Source of the DNA: Panicum virgatum | Lineage: Eukaryota > Streptophyta > Magnoliopsida > Poales > Poaceae | Length of the DNA: 64,000 nucleotides | Direction: 5' to 3' | Assembly (NCBI RefSeq): GCF_016808335.1 | Contig: NC_053153.1 | Span: 16,255,033-16,319,032 of the forward strand | Part shown: positions 12,661-25,197 of the stretch, one piece after another | Layout: each line of letters begins with the position of its first letter | How positions within the stretch are numbered: position 1 is the first letter of the stretch | Program-made: the position numbers and the translations under genes | The notes under the pieces: model-generated | What the model was told of the DNA's origin: nothing | Database searches by the model: none | The model's input: only the letters and a program-made list of their open reading frames with translations

Positions 12661-12930
12661 GTTTTTTTCGTAACCGTGCCTTAGCATATTTTTCATTAAG
12701 AAGAAAGCAGTTTACAACGCAATCTTGATATGACCAAACAAAGTTTGACCAAAATAAAAGCACAAAGAACTAAAAATAAAAAAACATTGAAGAAATACAC
12801 AAACACAACACAACACAAGCAAAGCAGCAAGCAGCACTAGAAGGGGTAGGAACCCACCTACCTAACCCACCCTAAAATGACTTAAACAACTGGACCTGCA
12901 AAAGACAGATACATCGCCGAATCAGATACA
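12661..12930 (-). mobile_element. probable LINE 3'-end fragment
   Basis: Read on the minus strand, the segment ends in ttcttaatgaaaaatatgct followed by a short A-run, nearly the same tail as in the scrap at 109-150. The body is A-rich and non-coding. Its right border merges with the flank of the gypsy element, so that boundary is approximate. Confidence 0.4.
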
Positions 12931-12933
12931 ACT

Positions 12934-15465
12934 TGTGACAGAACCGCCAAATTAAAACTCTAATTAAGCGTAATGGCCGTCATTTGAACACATCGGGCTC
13001 ATTAGCTTAACGGCTTAATTTGGCGATCCTTTCTCAACCCACGTCCCGATCGAAACATCACCGATAGTCCCACGCGAAGGTGGGCGCAGATGGTACAAGC
13101 ACGACACATATTTGAAAATACAACAAATATACATAATACTTTACTTTAAGTTTTACAAACCAAGAGTGAATAAATATATAATTTACAAACTTTGCATCAC
13201 TGAAATCCGGGTTCAACTAGAGGAAAGAGGGCCTACAACTAACAAAAGTGTGCCCTACGGAGATCCCTAACTAAACGTCTGGCTCCACAACCTCCCATCC
13301 ATCAGCATCCCGGCGGATGAACTTGGTGCAGCAGGGACAAGTCTACGTCTGCATGCCTTGAAATAATTGTGGCAACAAACCCTGAGTATACTAATAATCA
13401 GTAAGGCTTACCCGACCAGTGGGTATAACTTAGCCCACATAACTAGACATGCAAGGCTTTTGGCTGGTGGTTATTTTTGCAGAAAGAGCGACTAAAGTAG
13501 TTTCCTTACTTTCATTATTTTAGCTCCAGGTTCTATATAAATGAACTCTCATCTAATATTTGCATAGACCCACTATAGCAATAATGGTGGTGCAAGCAAA
13601 AATAATTCAATGTACTCAATATTTTATATAAATATACATAACTCACATTCTAACATTTTGCTACGATGTAGCAAAGAGATCAAGGCCCTCATAACCGCGA
13701 GACACGGCGAATCGATCCGATTTAACCTTGCAAGGTGGACCTAACCAACACGGCACGCATTAGCCCCGTCGGACTATACATGCCAACCATTCTCCTCCCT
13801 GCCTCAAACTACAGAACCGCCCCACCTGCATATAGTCAGCCGAGCCCTACGAGAGACCACCAAAAGTAAACATATGCATCCCAATTCTCCGCAGCCACTC
13901 GACTCGCCCTAAGGGGTGGGTAGAAGTTCTGTACTTTTGAAATAAGGCAGTACTCGGCTTACCGGTTTCGACTACCTCCTACTCCCGGCATGCGGTTAGT
14001 ACAATTCAATCCCCGATCAGCACTGCCGATAACGACCAGTCCTTAATCGACTCAGACGGGGCTAAGGCACCCAGGAACCCTGTCCTGCGGCCATACCTAT
14101 ACATCATTCCCGCCCGGTCTCACATCTCTATATCCATTTCAATACTCAGGTACTGTAATTTAAGTAGACATAACCTATGTCTCGCGAGTAACTGAAAATT
14201 ACTCGACTTCCATATATCCTATATCTTGCGAGTGATAAGAAGTCACTCGACTTCTACCGAGAACTCTTAAGCATAGCATTACTATCGTCCTATCATACTA
14301 GTATAAACTCAAGGATACCTAGAGATCATGCAACTAGGGTTTCAACCAATTTCTATACATAATGCACAAATAATAGATATATATATAGATGTGATAATTT
14401 AAAATTAATAGGATGTGCACCGGGGCTTGCCTTCGGGCTGCTGCACAGAACTGGGGTCAGACGGCCATGGGCCGAGTGCTCACACCTCTCCTCCTGGGCT
14501 TGCGTCGGCTGCTCTTGCGGTGCCACAATCACCTCAAATACGGCGCCCTCAGCTGCGGCTGCTACACATATGTATATGAAATAAATGAGTGCCGCTCAAT
14601 GATGAAACTATGTTACTTCAACTGGAATGCCTTGCGGACTGTCCGCGCCCAAGTGGCGGACCGTTCGTCGTACTATTCTACCGACCCACCAGAGACAACA
14701 ACGTCTTTGGAACAATTCCTAATTCTACTTGCGGACTGTCCGTGCCCAAGTGGCGGACCGTCCGCAGTTCAATCCTGCGAACTTCCACCAGAGACATCGT
14801 CTCTGGACAGACTTCAGGGTTCAACAGCGGACCGTTCGCTCCCCTATAGCGGACTGTCCGCAATCAACTTTGCTAAACTACCAGAGACAACATCGTCTCT
14901 GGACGAAACCTAATCTGACCGGCGGACCGTCCGCGCCTCCCAGGCGGAACGTCCGCGATACCTAACCTCTGACCCGCGCCGCAAGCGGCAGCAAGTGCGG
15001 CGGTGACGGCGGCGGCCGTTCACCGGCGCCGGCGACACACCACGGAAGGGGAAAAGACTGGGGAGCACAAGGAACTCACCACGAATCCATTCCCGCGGTC
15101 GGTTCGAGTGGAGGACGACCAGAGAAGCGGATCGACGTGGAGCAAAGCTTCAAGCACCTCCAATGGCAACCGGCGGTGGCGGAGATGATTCCGGCCGTAA
15201 GAAGCCGGTCTAGGGGTTTGGGAAGGTGGAGGAGGTGCCGAGGAAGGTTCCCGCGCGATGAATCAAGGTTTGGTGGCCGGAGGAGGGAGATCAACGGAAG
15301 GGGGCACCGATGAGGCGAGCGCACGAGCTCCGCTCGGCTCTGGACGGAGTGAGGAGGAAGAGAGGAATGACAGGTGGGTCCCACGACCATCAGATAAATA
15401 TCTGGGCGTTGCCTGGTGGACTGTCCGCCGATCCTGCGTGGACTGTCCGCGAGGCAGGTGTTACA
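12934..15465 (-). repeat. 3' LTR of the gypsy element
   Basis: The 2532-bp repeat is the downstream LTR in the element's orientation. It carries about ten copies of the palindrome GCGGACNGTCCGC, mostly in pairs, between about 14630 and 15455. Immediately outside its left end, tcagatacaact resembles the primer-binding junction next to the other LTR, hinting that another tandem copy once lay there. Confidence 0.9.
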
Positions 15466-15478
15466 ACCCTACCCCATA
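15466..15478 (-). other. polypurine tract of the gypsy element
   Basis: On the minus strand, tatggggtagggt directly abuts the LTR start. A purine-rich block in this position primes plus-strand DNA synthesis in LTR retroelements. A slightly different version sits beside the other LTR at 23063-23078. Confidence 0.6.
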
Positions 15479-15499
15479 AAAGAAATCTCGCCCCGAGAT

Positions 15500-18400
15500 T
15501 TAATGAATGGCTAAAGGGAGAGTTAGATATTGGTGTGTACCTTGATAGGCTTGTAGCAATTCCGGACACTTGGATTGAACAAATTCGTCCGTTTCCCAAG
15601 TGGCTTCCCGCTCAGAGTGATTGCTCCATTGCACTTTATAGACCCTGGTCTTGTGATCCACAATTTTGATTGGATATTCCGGAGAGACAAGATCGGGCTC
15701 CAGTTGCAATTTTTCTATATCAATCACCTTTTCTAGAACACGGAGACATTTCTGGAGCTGAGAGACATGGAAAATATTGTGAACCTCGGATATTTGAGCA
15801 GGAAGTTCCAGGCGATACGCTACCGGCCCACATTGCTCAATGATAAGAAATGGCCCAACGTAGCGAGGTGCAAGTTTTCCTTTTACGCCGAATCGCTGAA
15901 CCCCTTTCATGGGAGAGACCCGTAAGTAAACATGATCTCCCACTTGAAACAGGACAGATCGACGTTTCTTATCCGCGTAACTCTTTTGCCGGGATTTTGC
16001 AATCTTTAAATTTTCCTGGATGACCCGAACCTGTTCTTCTGCTTCATTCACCATGTCCGGCCCAAAGAAAGTCCTTTCCCCAGCTTCTAACCAATTTAAT
16101 GGCGTTCTGCATTTCCGTCCATATAAGGCCTCAAAAGGAGCCATTTTGATGCTCTCTTGATAACTATTGTTATACGCAAACTCGGCCAACGGTAGACATT
16201 CATCCCATTTCTGGTTATATGTGACACACGCTCTGAGCATATCCTCCAGAATCTGATTGATTCTCTCTGTCTGGCCATCTGTCTGAGGATGATAGGCTGA
16301 ACTACGGATCAGTTGTGTACCAAGAGCGGCATGAAAATGTTCCCAAAACCGGGCTATGAATTGAGTACCCCGGTCTGAAATGATTGTCTTTGGAATTCCA
16401 TGGAGGCTCACAATACGGTCCATACACAATTGTGCATATTGTTTTGCCGTATGTGTCGTCTTTACCGGTAGAAAATGCGCGGTCTTGGTGAGACGATCCA
16501 CAATAACCCATATCGAATCATACCCCTTAGAAGTTCTAGGTAAGCCGACAATGAAATCCATACTGATGTCCTCCCACTTCCAGGAGGGAATACTCAGGGG
16601 GCTGCAAAGGGCCGGCAGGTCTCAAGTGGCTCGCCTTAACCCTTCGGCAGGTGTCACACTCGGATACGTATTTAGCAATTTCCCGCTTCATCCGTGTCCA
16701 CCAAAATCGCTGCTTCAAATCTTGATATATTTTGTTACTGCCTAGGTGGATGGAATACCTAGAGAGATGGGCTTCATCAAGAATCTACTTCCGTAACTCC
16801 AAGTCCTTAGGTACTACTAGACGACTATTAAACCATAACACACCCTCACCATCCTGGTGAAAACACGCAGCCTTAGGATCATTTTCCATAAGCCTCTGCC
16901 TAATCTTCTCCATGCCAACATTATTTTTCTGAGCATCCACAATTCGATCCCGAAGTGTAGGTGTGAGAGTGACGTTGGCTAGGGTGCCTTCAGATACAAT
17001 GGCCAGATTTAATTTCTCCATCTCCTGACATAAAGTCGTATGCACCACTGTGGCTGAGATGCAACTGGCTTTGCGGCTCAATGCATCGGCTACAACGTTA
17101 GCCTTGCCCGGGTGGTAATGAATCTCCAAATCATAATCCTTTATCAACTCTAACCACCGCCTTTGGCGCAAATTGAGCTCACTCTGGGTAAAAATATACT
17201 TAAGACTCTTATGTTCTGAGTATATGTGAACATGATTGCCCAGAAGATAATGGCGCCAGATCTTTAATGCGTGTACTACTGCTGCCAGCTCCAGATTATG
17301 AGTGGCATAATTCTCCTCATGTTGTCTGAGGGCTCTGGAGGCATAAGCAATCACTCGCTGGTCCTGCATAAGGACGCAGCCTAGGCCCGTACCTGATGCA
17401 TCACAGTACACATCAAAAGGCCAGGTAATATCTGGCTGAGCGAGGACAGGGGCAGACGTCAGAAGCCTTCTCAAAGTCTGAAAGGCCTACTCACATTTGT
17501 CATCCCAACTAAATCTCACCCCTTTCTTGAGTAACTCAGTCATGGGCCTAGTAATTTTAGAGAACTCCGGTACAAACCGGCGATAATAGCCTGCTAGCCC
17601 AAGGAAACTCCGGATCTCTGAAACAGACTCTGGAGTCTCCCAATTGACATCCTGAATCTTGCTAGGATCAACAGAAATCCCCTTGTCTGAGATGATGTGG
17701 CCCAAGAACAGGACTTCCTTGAGCCAGAAATCACATTTACTAAATTTGGCATACAGCTTGTGTTTCCACAGGCGCTGAAGCACAATGCGAAGATGTTCTG
17801 CATGCTCTTCTTCATTCTTGGAAAATATTAGAATGTCGTCAATGAAAATCACGACGAATTTATCTAGCTCAGGCATGAGCACCGATTTCATGAGATACAT
17901 GAAATGAGCAGGGGCATTGGTTAGCCCGAAAGACATGACCAGATATTCATGAAGCCCGTATCTGGTGGAGAAGGCCGTATTGGGGATATCTTCAGCTCTA
18001 ATTTTTATTTGATAATAGCCCGAGCGAAGATCAATTTTCAAAAATACCCAGGCCCCGAATAGCTGATCAAACAGGATATCAATCCGGGGAAGTGGATACT
18101 TATTCTTGATCGTGACGGCATTCAAAAGTCTATAGTCCACACACAACCTGAGGCTTTCATCTTTCTTTTTCACAAAGAGTGCAGGATAGCCCCAAGGTGA
18201 CGTGCTAGGGCGGATATAACCTTTATCAAGCAGTTATTGTAATTGTTTCTTTAACTCTGCTAATTCATTAGGTGGTATCCGATATGGCCTCCTGGAGATT
18301 GGCGCCGTGCCCGGTTGCAGTTCAATAGCAAACTCCACAGCACGGTCAGGTGGCATGCCCGGCAATTCATCCGGAAAAACATCCGAGTATTCACATACCA

Positions 18401-19035
18401 CTGGTATATCCTCTAGCTTCTTGCCCTCGTTGTGGTGCACCGCATGGACCAACGGGGCGGAGTTTCATAAGACTCAAGATCATCGAACCATGAATAGGAG
18501 AGTTAATGTGCACAGATCGAGAAACAGTGTCAAGAATGACTCTGTGAACTCCCATCCAATTCATGCCAAGAATAATATCTATCTTCTGGGATGGCAATAC
18601 TATAAACTGGGTGGCAAAAATCCTTCCCTGTAACTGCAAGGGTACTTGTCTAACAAGTTGATTAGTAATCAAGTGCCCCCCGGGTAAGTGAATATTATAT
18701 GACCTGGATATGCTCTCCACTTCTAATCCCAATCTGCTTACACATTCCTTGCTAACAAATGTGTGTGACACCCCAGAATCAAATAGTACAGTAACGGGGT
18801 GTCTGTTAATAGAGAACGTACCCGACATCACTGGTGCTCCCTCAGGGATGGCCTCGAAGGTGGTATAGTGCACTTGCTCTGGCTTGAAGTGAGCCACTTG
18901 CTGCTTTTGGTTTTGCTGGCTTGATTGTTGACCTTGCTTTGGTGGCATTGGACAGTTCCGTGCAAAGTGACCAAGCTGTCCACAGTTGTAGCACAGAAAC
19001 AAATTGGGGCGCATCCCCGGCTGCTGCACCCACAC
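15500..19035 (-). pseudogene. gypsy gag C-terminus and pol, interrupted
   Basis: In order of transcription: a CCHC zinc knuckle (CYNCGQLGHFARNC, near 18975); a protease with a DSG-type active site (near 18770); reverse transcriptase with the IDDIL catalytic box near 17845; RNase H (17474-16785); integrase with its zinc-binding region (about 16700) and the DRGTQF core motif (near 16370); and a C-terminal chromodomain (about 15660-15560). Reading is broken by in-frame stops at 18234-18236, 17487-17489 and 16785-16787, a frame change near 18455-18480, and an extra base in the G-run at 16597-16601. The chromodomain is 8 residues shorter than in the neighbouring remnant. It is not functional as it stands. 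Confidence 0.9.
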
Positions 19036-19049
19036 CTTCTGCTCACTCT

Positions 19050-19938
19050 GCTGAGGAACATGAGGCCTAACTGTCCCCCGTGGCGGCGTATACTGAGGTG
19101 GCCGATACCCTCACTGCTGCTGTGGCTGGTGCTGAAAGGGGGCTCGCTGTGGGCCCGACTGCACCAAGCGAAACCTCTGAGGAGCACTGCTAGAAGATCC
19201 CACTGCCGGTGCCTTTCTCTTCTTTTCTGTCTTGTGAGCTAGATGGGCATCTTCCTGAACGATAGCCCCATTGACTAGCTCACTAAAAGTGTTGAACTTG
19301 AACATCGCCGAGCGATCCTGGAGCTTGCTGCTAAGCCCCTGCCTGAAACACGCCTGCTTCTTTTCATCAGTATCCACGTGATAACCGGCGTACTGTGAGA
19401 GCGTGTTGAAATTCTAGGCATATTGCATCACATTGTTGTTACCCTGCTTTAGGGCCAGGAACTCGGTGAGCTTCCTGCGAATGACCCCTGCAGGAACATG
19501 GTGTGCTCTAAAAGCTTCCTTGAACTCATTCCAAGAAAACTGAGTGCCAGCAGGAAACATAGCCACGTGGTTGTCCCACCACATACGTGCGGGACCCCTG
19601 AGCTGTTGTGCTGCAAATGACGCCTTGTCGTTGTCATTGTAGGGGTACAGCGTGAACTTGGACTCTATGGTCTTAAGCCAGCTGTCGGCCTCCAATGGCT
19701 CGTCGGCCTTGTGAAACAGCGGCGGCTGGGTCCCCAGGAACTCCTGGTATCTAGGAACAGGTGGCTGGTGGTGTGGCTCAGACCGCGGCACTCTGCCCTG
19801 TTGTACGAGCTCACGAAGGAGTGCGGTCTGCTCGTCGCGACCGGTGAGCATGGCCGCAATGGCCTGGGCTAACTCAGGAGGGTTCCGTGGTTCTCCCATC
19901 CTGCATTCAACCATGACGAGGTTAGTTCCATCATTCAA
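19050..19938 (-). pseudogene. gypsy gag, interrupted by stops
   Basis: The frame contains a retrotransposon gag domain: the W-x-RGPARMWW region near 19590 and the AFRAHHVP-type segment near 19500 are characteristic of plant chromovirus capsid proteins. Stops at 19414-19416 (TAG) and 19111-19113 (TGA) break it; both could come from single C-to-T changes. It leads into the zinc knuckle and pol. Confidence 0.85.
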
Positions 19939-20507
19939 ATAAACTAAGACAGAACCGGTAGTAACTAATCCTTTCTATTCATGGCACAATGCAGAATGTA
20001 GAGCTTCAAAACAATTCTGAATAATGCTGGCAGGCGGGGCCAGGCGATCGATTGGCGCAACCAGTTGGTCTGACCGAGCTGCCCTGGTCCAGCCGAAAAT
20101 GGTATGGCGGACTGTCCGCAGTACATGGGCGGACCGCCCGCTGTACACAATGTCAACCCAACTCAGTTTCAACCGGTTTTGGAAATTTCCCTTAATGTCC
20201 GGCGGACCGTCCGCTTGTCAGGACCGGACCGTCCGCGCAACACATTTGGACTGCCTAACAGTGTTCTCCGGTCCGACCGAAATGCTTTCACAACCCATTC
20301 GCGTCGCGCCCATACAACCTTACGACCCGAACGTCACTTACAAAGGTCCTTAAGACCCTAAACTCACCCCCATCAACTTCTATGGAAAAATCTCAAAAAC
20401 ACTATAGATAAGATGCATGCTCGCCCTACGTTCTTTCTAATAAAAATTTTTATACTTTTGAAAAACTTTGAAACTAGTCATGCTCGTACCACTCTCGATG
20501 CGTTTCG

Positions 20508-20519
20508 ACTCTGATACCA
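20508..20519 (-). other. primer-binding site, initiator tRNA-Met
   Basis: Two bases inside the 5' LTR, the minus strand reads tggtatcagagt, matching the canonical plant retrotransposon site complementary to the 3' end of initiator methionine tRNA except at the last base. This fixes the right-hand LTR as the 5' LTR. Confidence 0.9.
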
Positions 20520-20521
20520 GC

Positions 20522-23062
20522 TGTGACAGAACCGCCAAATTAAAACTCTAATTAAGCGTAATGACCGTCATTTGAACACATCGGGCTCATTAGCTTAACG
20601 GCTTAATTTGGCGATCCTTTCTCAACTCACGTCCCGATCGAAACATCACCGATAGTCCCACGCAAAGGTGGGCGTAGATGGTACAAGCACGACACATATT
20701 TGAAAATACAACAAATATACATAATACTTTACTTTAAGTTTTACAAACCAAGAGTGAATAAATATATAATTTACAAACTTTGCATCACTGAAATCCGGGT
20801 TCAACTAGAGGAAAGAGGGCCTACAACTAACAAAAGTGTGCCCTACGGAGATCCCTAACTAAACGTCTGGCTCCACAACCTCCCATCCATCAGCATCCCG
20901 GCGGATGAACTTGGTGCAGCAGGGACAAGTCTACGTCTGCATGCCTTGAAATAATTGTGGCAACAAACCCTGAGTATACTAATACTCAGCAAGGCTTACC
21001 CGACCAGTGGGTATAACTTAGCTCACATAACTAGACATGCAAGGCTTTTGGCTGGTGGTTATTTTTGTAGAAAGAGCGACTAAAGTAGTTTCCTTACTTT
21101 CATTATTTTAGCTCCAGGTTCTATATAAATGAACTCTCATCTAATATTTGTATAGACCCACTATAGCAATCATGGTGGTGCAAGAAAAAATAATTCAATG
21201 TACTCAATATTTTATATAAATATACATAACTCACATTCTAACATTTTGCTACGATGCAGCAAAGAGATCAAGGCCCTCATAACCGCGAGACACGGCGAAT
21301 CGATCCGATTTAACCTTGCAAGGTGGACCTAACCAACACGGCACGCATTAGCCCCGTCGAACTATACATGCCAACCATTCCCCTCCCTGCCTCGAACTAC
21401 AGAACCGCCCCACCTGCATACAGTCAGCCGAATCCTACGAGAGACCACCAAAAGTAAACATATGCATCCCAATTCTCCGCGGCCACTCGACTCGCCCTTA
21501 GGGGTGGGTAGAAGTTCTGTACTTTCGAAACAATGCAGTACTCGGCTTACCGGTTTCGACTACCTCCTACTCCCGGCATGCGGTTAGTACAATTCAATCC
21601 CCGATCAGCACTGCCAACAACGACCGGTCCTTAATCGACTCAGACGGGGCTAAGGCACCCAGGAACCCTGTCTTGCGGCCATACCTATACATCATTCCCT
21701 CCCGGTCTCACATCTCCATATCCATTTCAATACTCAAGTACTGTAATATAAGTAGACATAACCTTTGTCTCGCGAGTAACTGGAAATTACTCGACTTCCA
21801 TATATCCTATATCTCGCGAGTGACAAGAAGTCACTCGACTTCTACCGAGAACTCTTAAGCATAGCAATACTATCGTCCTATCATACTAGTATAAACTCAA
21901 GGATACCTAGAGATCATGCAACTAGGGTTTCAACCAAATTCTATACGTAATGCACAAATAATAGATATATATATATATATATAGATGTCATAATTTAAAA
22001 TTAATAGGATGTGCACCGGGGCTTGCCTTCGGGCTGCTGCACAGAACGGGGGTCAGACGGGCCTTGGGCCGGGTGCTCACACCTCTCCTCCTGGGCTTGC
22101 GTCGGCTGCTCTTGCGGTGCCGCAATCACCTCAAATACGGCGCCCTCAGCTGCGGATGCTACACGTATGCATATGAAATAAATGAGTGCCGCTCAATGAT
22201 GAAACTATGTTACTTCAACTGGAATGCCCTGCGGACTGTCCGCGCCCAAGTGGCGGACCGTTCGTCGTACTATTCTACCGACCCACCAGAGACAACAACG
22301 TTTCTGGAACAATTCCTAATTCTACCTGCGGACTGTCCGCGCCCAAGTGGCGGACCGTCCGCATTTCAATCCTGCGAACTTCCACCAGATTCATCGTCTC
22401 TGGACAGACTTCAGGGTTCAACGGCGGACCATCCGCTCCACTATAGCGGACTGTCCGCAGTCAACTTTGCTAAACTACTAGAGACAACATCGTCTCTGGA
22501 CGAAACCTAATCTGACCGGCGGACTGTCCGCACCTCTCAGGCGGACCGTCCGCGATACCTAACCTCTGACCCGCGCCGCAAGCGGCAGCAAGTGCGGCGG
22601 CGACGGCGGCGGCCGTTCACCAGCGCCGGCGACACACCACGGAAGGGGAAAAGACTGGGGAGCACAAGGAACTCGCCACGAATCCATTCCCGCGGTCGGT
22701 TCGAGCGGAGGACGACCGGAGAAGCTGATCGATGTGGAGCAAAGCTTCAAGCACCTCCAATGGCAACCGGCAGTGGCGGGGATGATTCCGGCCGTAAGAA
22801 GCCGGTCTAGGGGTTTGGGAAGGTGGAGGAGGTGCCGAGGAAGGTTCCTGCGCGAGGAATCAAGGTTTGGTGGCCGGAGGAGGGAGATCGACGGAAGGGG
22901 GCACCGGTGAGGCGAGCGCACGAGCTCCGCTCGGCTCTGGACGGAGTGAGGAGGAAGAGAGGAATGACAGGTGGGTCCCACGACCATCAGATAAATATCT
23001 GGGCGTTGCCTGGTGAACTGTCCGCCGATCCTACGCGGACTGTCCGCGAGGCAGGTGTTACA
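20522..23062 (-). repeat. 5' LTR of the gypsy element
   Basis: The 2541-bp LTR is very similar to the 3' LTR with scattered, mostly transition, differences, so the insertion is not brand new. It has the same paired GCGGACNGTCCGC palindromes at about 22230-22555 and 23018-23050. It also has a slightly longer (TA)n tract near 21965-21983. Confidence 0.9.
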
Positions 23063-23430
23063 ATCCTACCACCTAAAAGAAATCTCGCCCTGAGATTTAA
23101 TGAGTGGCTAAAGGGAGAGTTAGATATTGGTGTGTACCTTGATAGGCTTGTAGCAATTCCGGACACTTGGATTGAACAAATTCGTCTGTTTTCCAAGTGG
23201 CTTCCCGCTCGGAGTGATTGCTCCATTGCACTTTATAGAAATCACTGGTTTGATTCCGAGTGACCCTGGTCTTGTGATCCACAATTTTGATTGGATATTC
23301 CGGATAGACAAGATCGGGCTCCAGTTGCAATTTTTCTATATCAATCAGATAAATATCTGGGCGTTGCCTGGCGGACTGTCCGCCGATCCTGCGCGGACTG
23401 TCCGCGAGGCAGTTGTGTACAGGTGTTACA
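23063..23430 (-). mobile_element. remnant of a second tandem gypsy copy (pol 3' end joined to an 85-bp LTR tip)
   Basis: Directly beyond the 5' LTR the sequence repeats the 3' end of pol (23063-23345, matching 15466-15720), then jumps to the outermost 85 bp of an LTR (about 23346-23430, ending ggtgttaca). The join shares the bases atca with both parents. The chromodomain here retains an 8-residue segment (TRNQTSDF) that is missing from the main copy. This is best explained as an LTR-internal-LTR-internal-LTR tandem with a large internal deletion. Confidence 0.8.
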
Positions 23431-23435
23431 CGACT

Positions 23436-24833
23436 GGACCTGCAAACAACTAGAATCACGTTTCTTTGGAAAAGGACATCTCTAGCTACTAGCTAACTCT
23501 TGGATATATGGCTTAGTTTTGTAAGGTGCTACTTGAGGCAGAAATTAGCAGGAACCTGCAAGACACTCGGGTATCTTTTTTTTTTGTGCCCTTCCAAGTT
23601 CCAACTGCCCACGAACAGCTCTGTTTCACGCCAAACATACACCCAGGTCTAGGTCAAACAATTATCTGTTTTTCTTCCCATAGACCATTATATCCACAGC
23701 GAACTGATAATAGATGGAAGCAACTTGATGTACGAATCTGGCTTAGTTTCAGGCCTTGTTCATCTCGTCCTTTTATTTAATTTCTCACACGGTCAAATCC
23801 CCACTGGTCCAGCTATTGACTTTCGATCTAGCTTGAAATTATTTGATTGATTATTTTCCTTCATCTTGTATGATATTGTGATCAAATTATCAAGTGAGTA
23901 GGTAGCTGCGTCAATCACATAGGTCAAATAGATGATGCTCTGGGTTCCTTGACCATGCACGAGGTAACAAGTGTTCCATATATAGGACCATATTTTCAGG
24001 CTTTATCTGTTTATAAAACAAACCCAACATGTCGTTTCTTTACTGGAATCTTTTGGTAGGAGGCTTTTCAACCAATAAATAAAATGCAGGAGGTAATATG
24101 CATAGAGTTTGTATTTTCTATACTTAATTAACCTAACGACCCGTGCTCCCACACGGGCTAATTAGAATTAATATAGAATAAGGTTTATAGTTAATGATTA
24201 TATTTATCTATCTCATATCCTCCTGCAAGCTTTTCAAAAATCTATCTCATATCCTCTTTCATCTATTAAATATTCTAACACATACTCTAAAATACATATT
24301 CATCGTTATCTAGTTACAATAATTTCATTTATCACACCTCCATATGTGTTTGATATATATTTAATTGAACCATTTGTTTGTGAATTGGTATTATTATCTC
24401 TTCTATCATACATGAATACATGGCGACAAGTATCATCGGTAGTATTTTTTATAAACAATAACATAAAGAATATATTAATAATAATAGATGTTATCTTTTA
24501 ATAACGACATAATTGGATAATTTTTTTAAAAAATAATTGGATAATTTATATCCGAACTTAGGTGGTTATTTGCATTATTTTTATAATCGCATATGTGGGA
24601 AATTTACATAAAAATTAGGGGGTTACTTTAGTTTTTTATAATGGCAGAGGTGGTTAATTTAGATACATATTTAGGGAGTTATTTAAGTCTATTTTCATAA
24701 TGCCAGAGTTTGATAATTTATTAGGAAAGAAAACATCCAATGACTATTATGATTAGAGTTGTTGGATTGATGACTGGATGTTTCTGATTTTTAGAAGAAT
24801 TTCTATGATTCTCTATTTTTTAGAGTATCCAGC
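23436..24833. other. AT-rich intergenic DNA, no gene seen
   Basis: No coding exon or complete element is supported. A short hairpin at about 24138-24160 (cccgtgctcccacacggg) resembles a Helitron 3' hairpin but lacks the expected CTAG-type end. The flank repeats actggacctgcaaa, also present just left of the gypsy element at about 12891-12904. Confidence 0.4.
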
Positions 24834-24835
24834 TA

Positions 24836-25148
24836 CTCCCTCCATCCTGAAATGTAAGGTATTGGAGGGTTTAAAATTTGTACCCAAATGTAAGGCATCC
24901 TAGAGTACTTTGGACAAAAAGGCATGCTAATCTCCTTAATTTGGGTGCTAGTTTTGTAAAAAGAATCAATTGCAGTGGGCCGGTGAGTAAAATAGGCTTG
25001 CTAATCTCCTTGATATTTGCATGGACACTGAAAACTAAGCAATTAATTAACTAAATAATGCACTAATAAAGAGTATATGCGTCTTTTCTCTACCTCTATA
25101 ATCTGTCTGTAAAAATCCAGGATGCCCTACATTTCTAGACGGAGAGAG
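24836..25148. mobile_element. Stowaway-like MITE
   Basis: The TA dinucleotide flanks both ends (24834-24835, 25149-25150). The inverted ends are ctccctccatcctgaaatgt and (reverse complement) ctctctccgtctagaaatgt, matching the ctccctccgt consensus of grass Stowaway elements. The element is 313 bp and non-coding. Confidence 0.75.
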
Positions 25149-25197
25149 TAGGATGTCAGGTGTCTTCGTGTGGAGGCTTCAAAGGAGCCTCCAGTTA

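Larger units (their letters stand above)
12934..23062 (-). mobile_element. Ty3/gypsy chromovirus retrotransposon, nearly full length but decayed
   Basis: Two long direct repeats (12934-15465 and 20522-23062), each beginning tgtaacacc and ending ctgtcaca on the minus strand, enclose gag and pol in the order nucleocapsid, protease, reverse transcriptase, RNase H, integrase, chromodomain. That order and the chromodomain define a chromovirus. The 2.5-kb LTRs and the initiator-Met primer site would fit the Tekay/Del clade, but the clade call is inference. Left flank caact (12929-12933) and right flank cgact (23431-23435, beyond the second-copy remnant) are a probable target duplication with one mismatch. 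Several stops and frameshifts make it non-autonomous. Confidence 0.9.

Noticed and set aside
12891..12933. Shared flank actggacctgcaaa on both sides of the gypsy array as a 14-bp target duplication
   Set aside because: It is not adjacent to the left LTR, and gypsy elements duplicate 5 bp; caact/cgact next to the LTR ends is the better candidate.
24138..24160. GC hairpin resembling a Helitron 3' end
   Set aside because: No CTAG-type terminus at the right distance and no matching 5' end; could be a decayed end but is not supportable.
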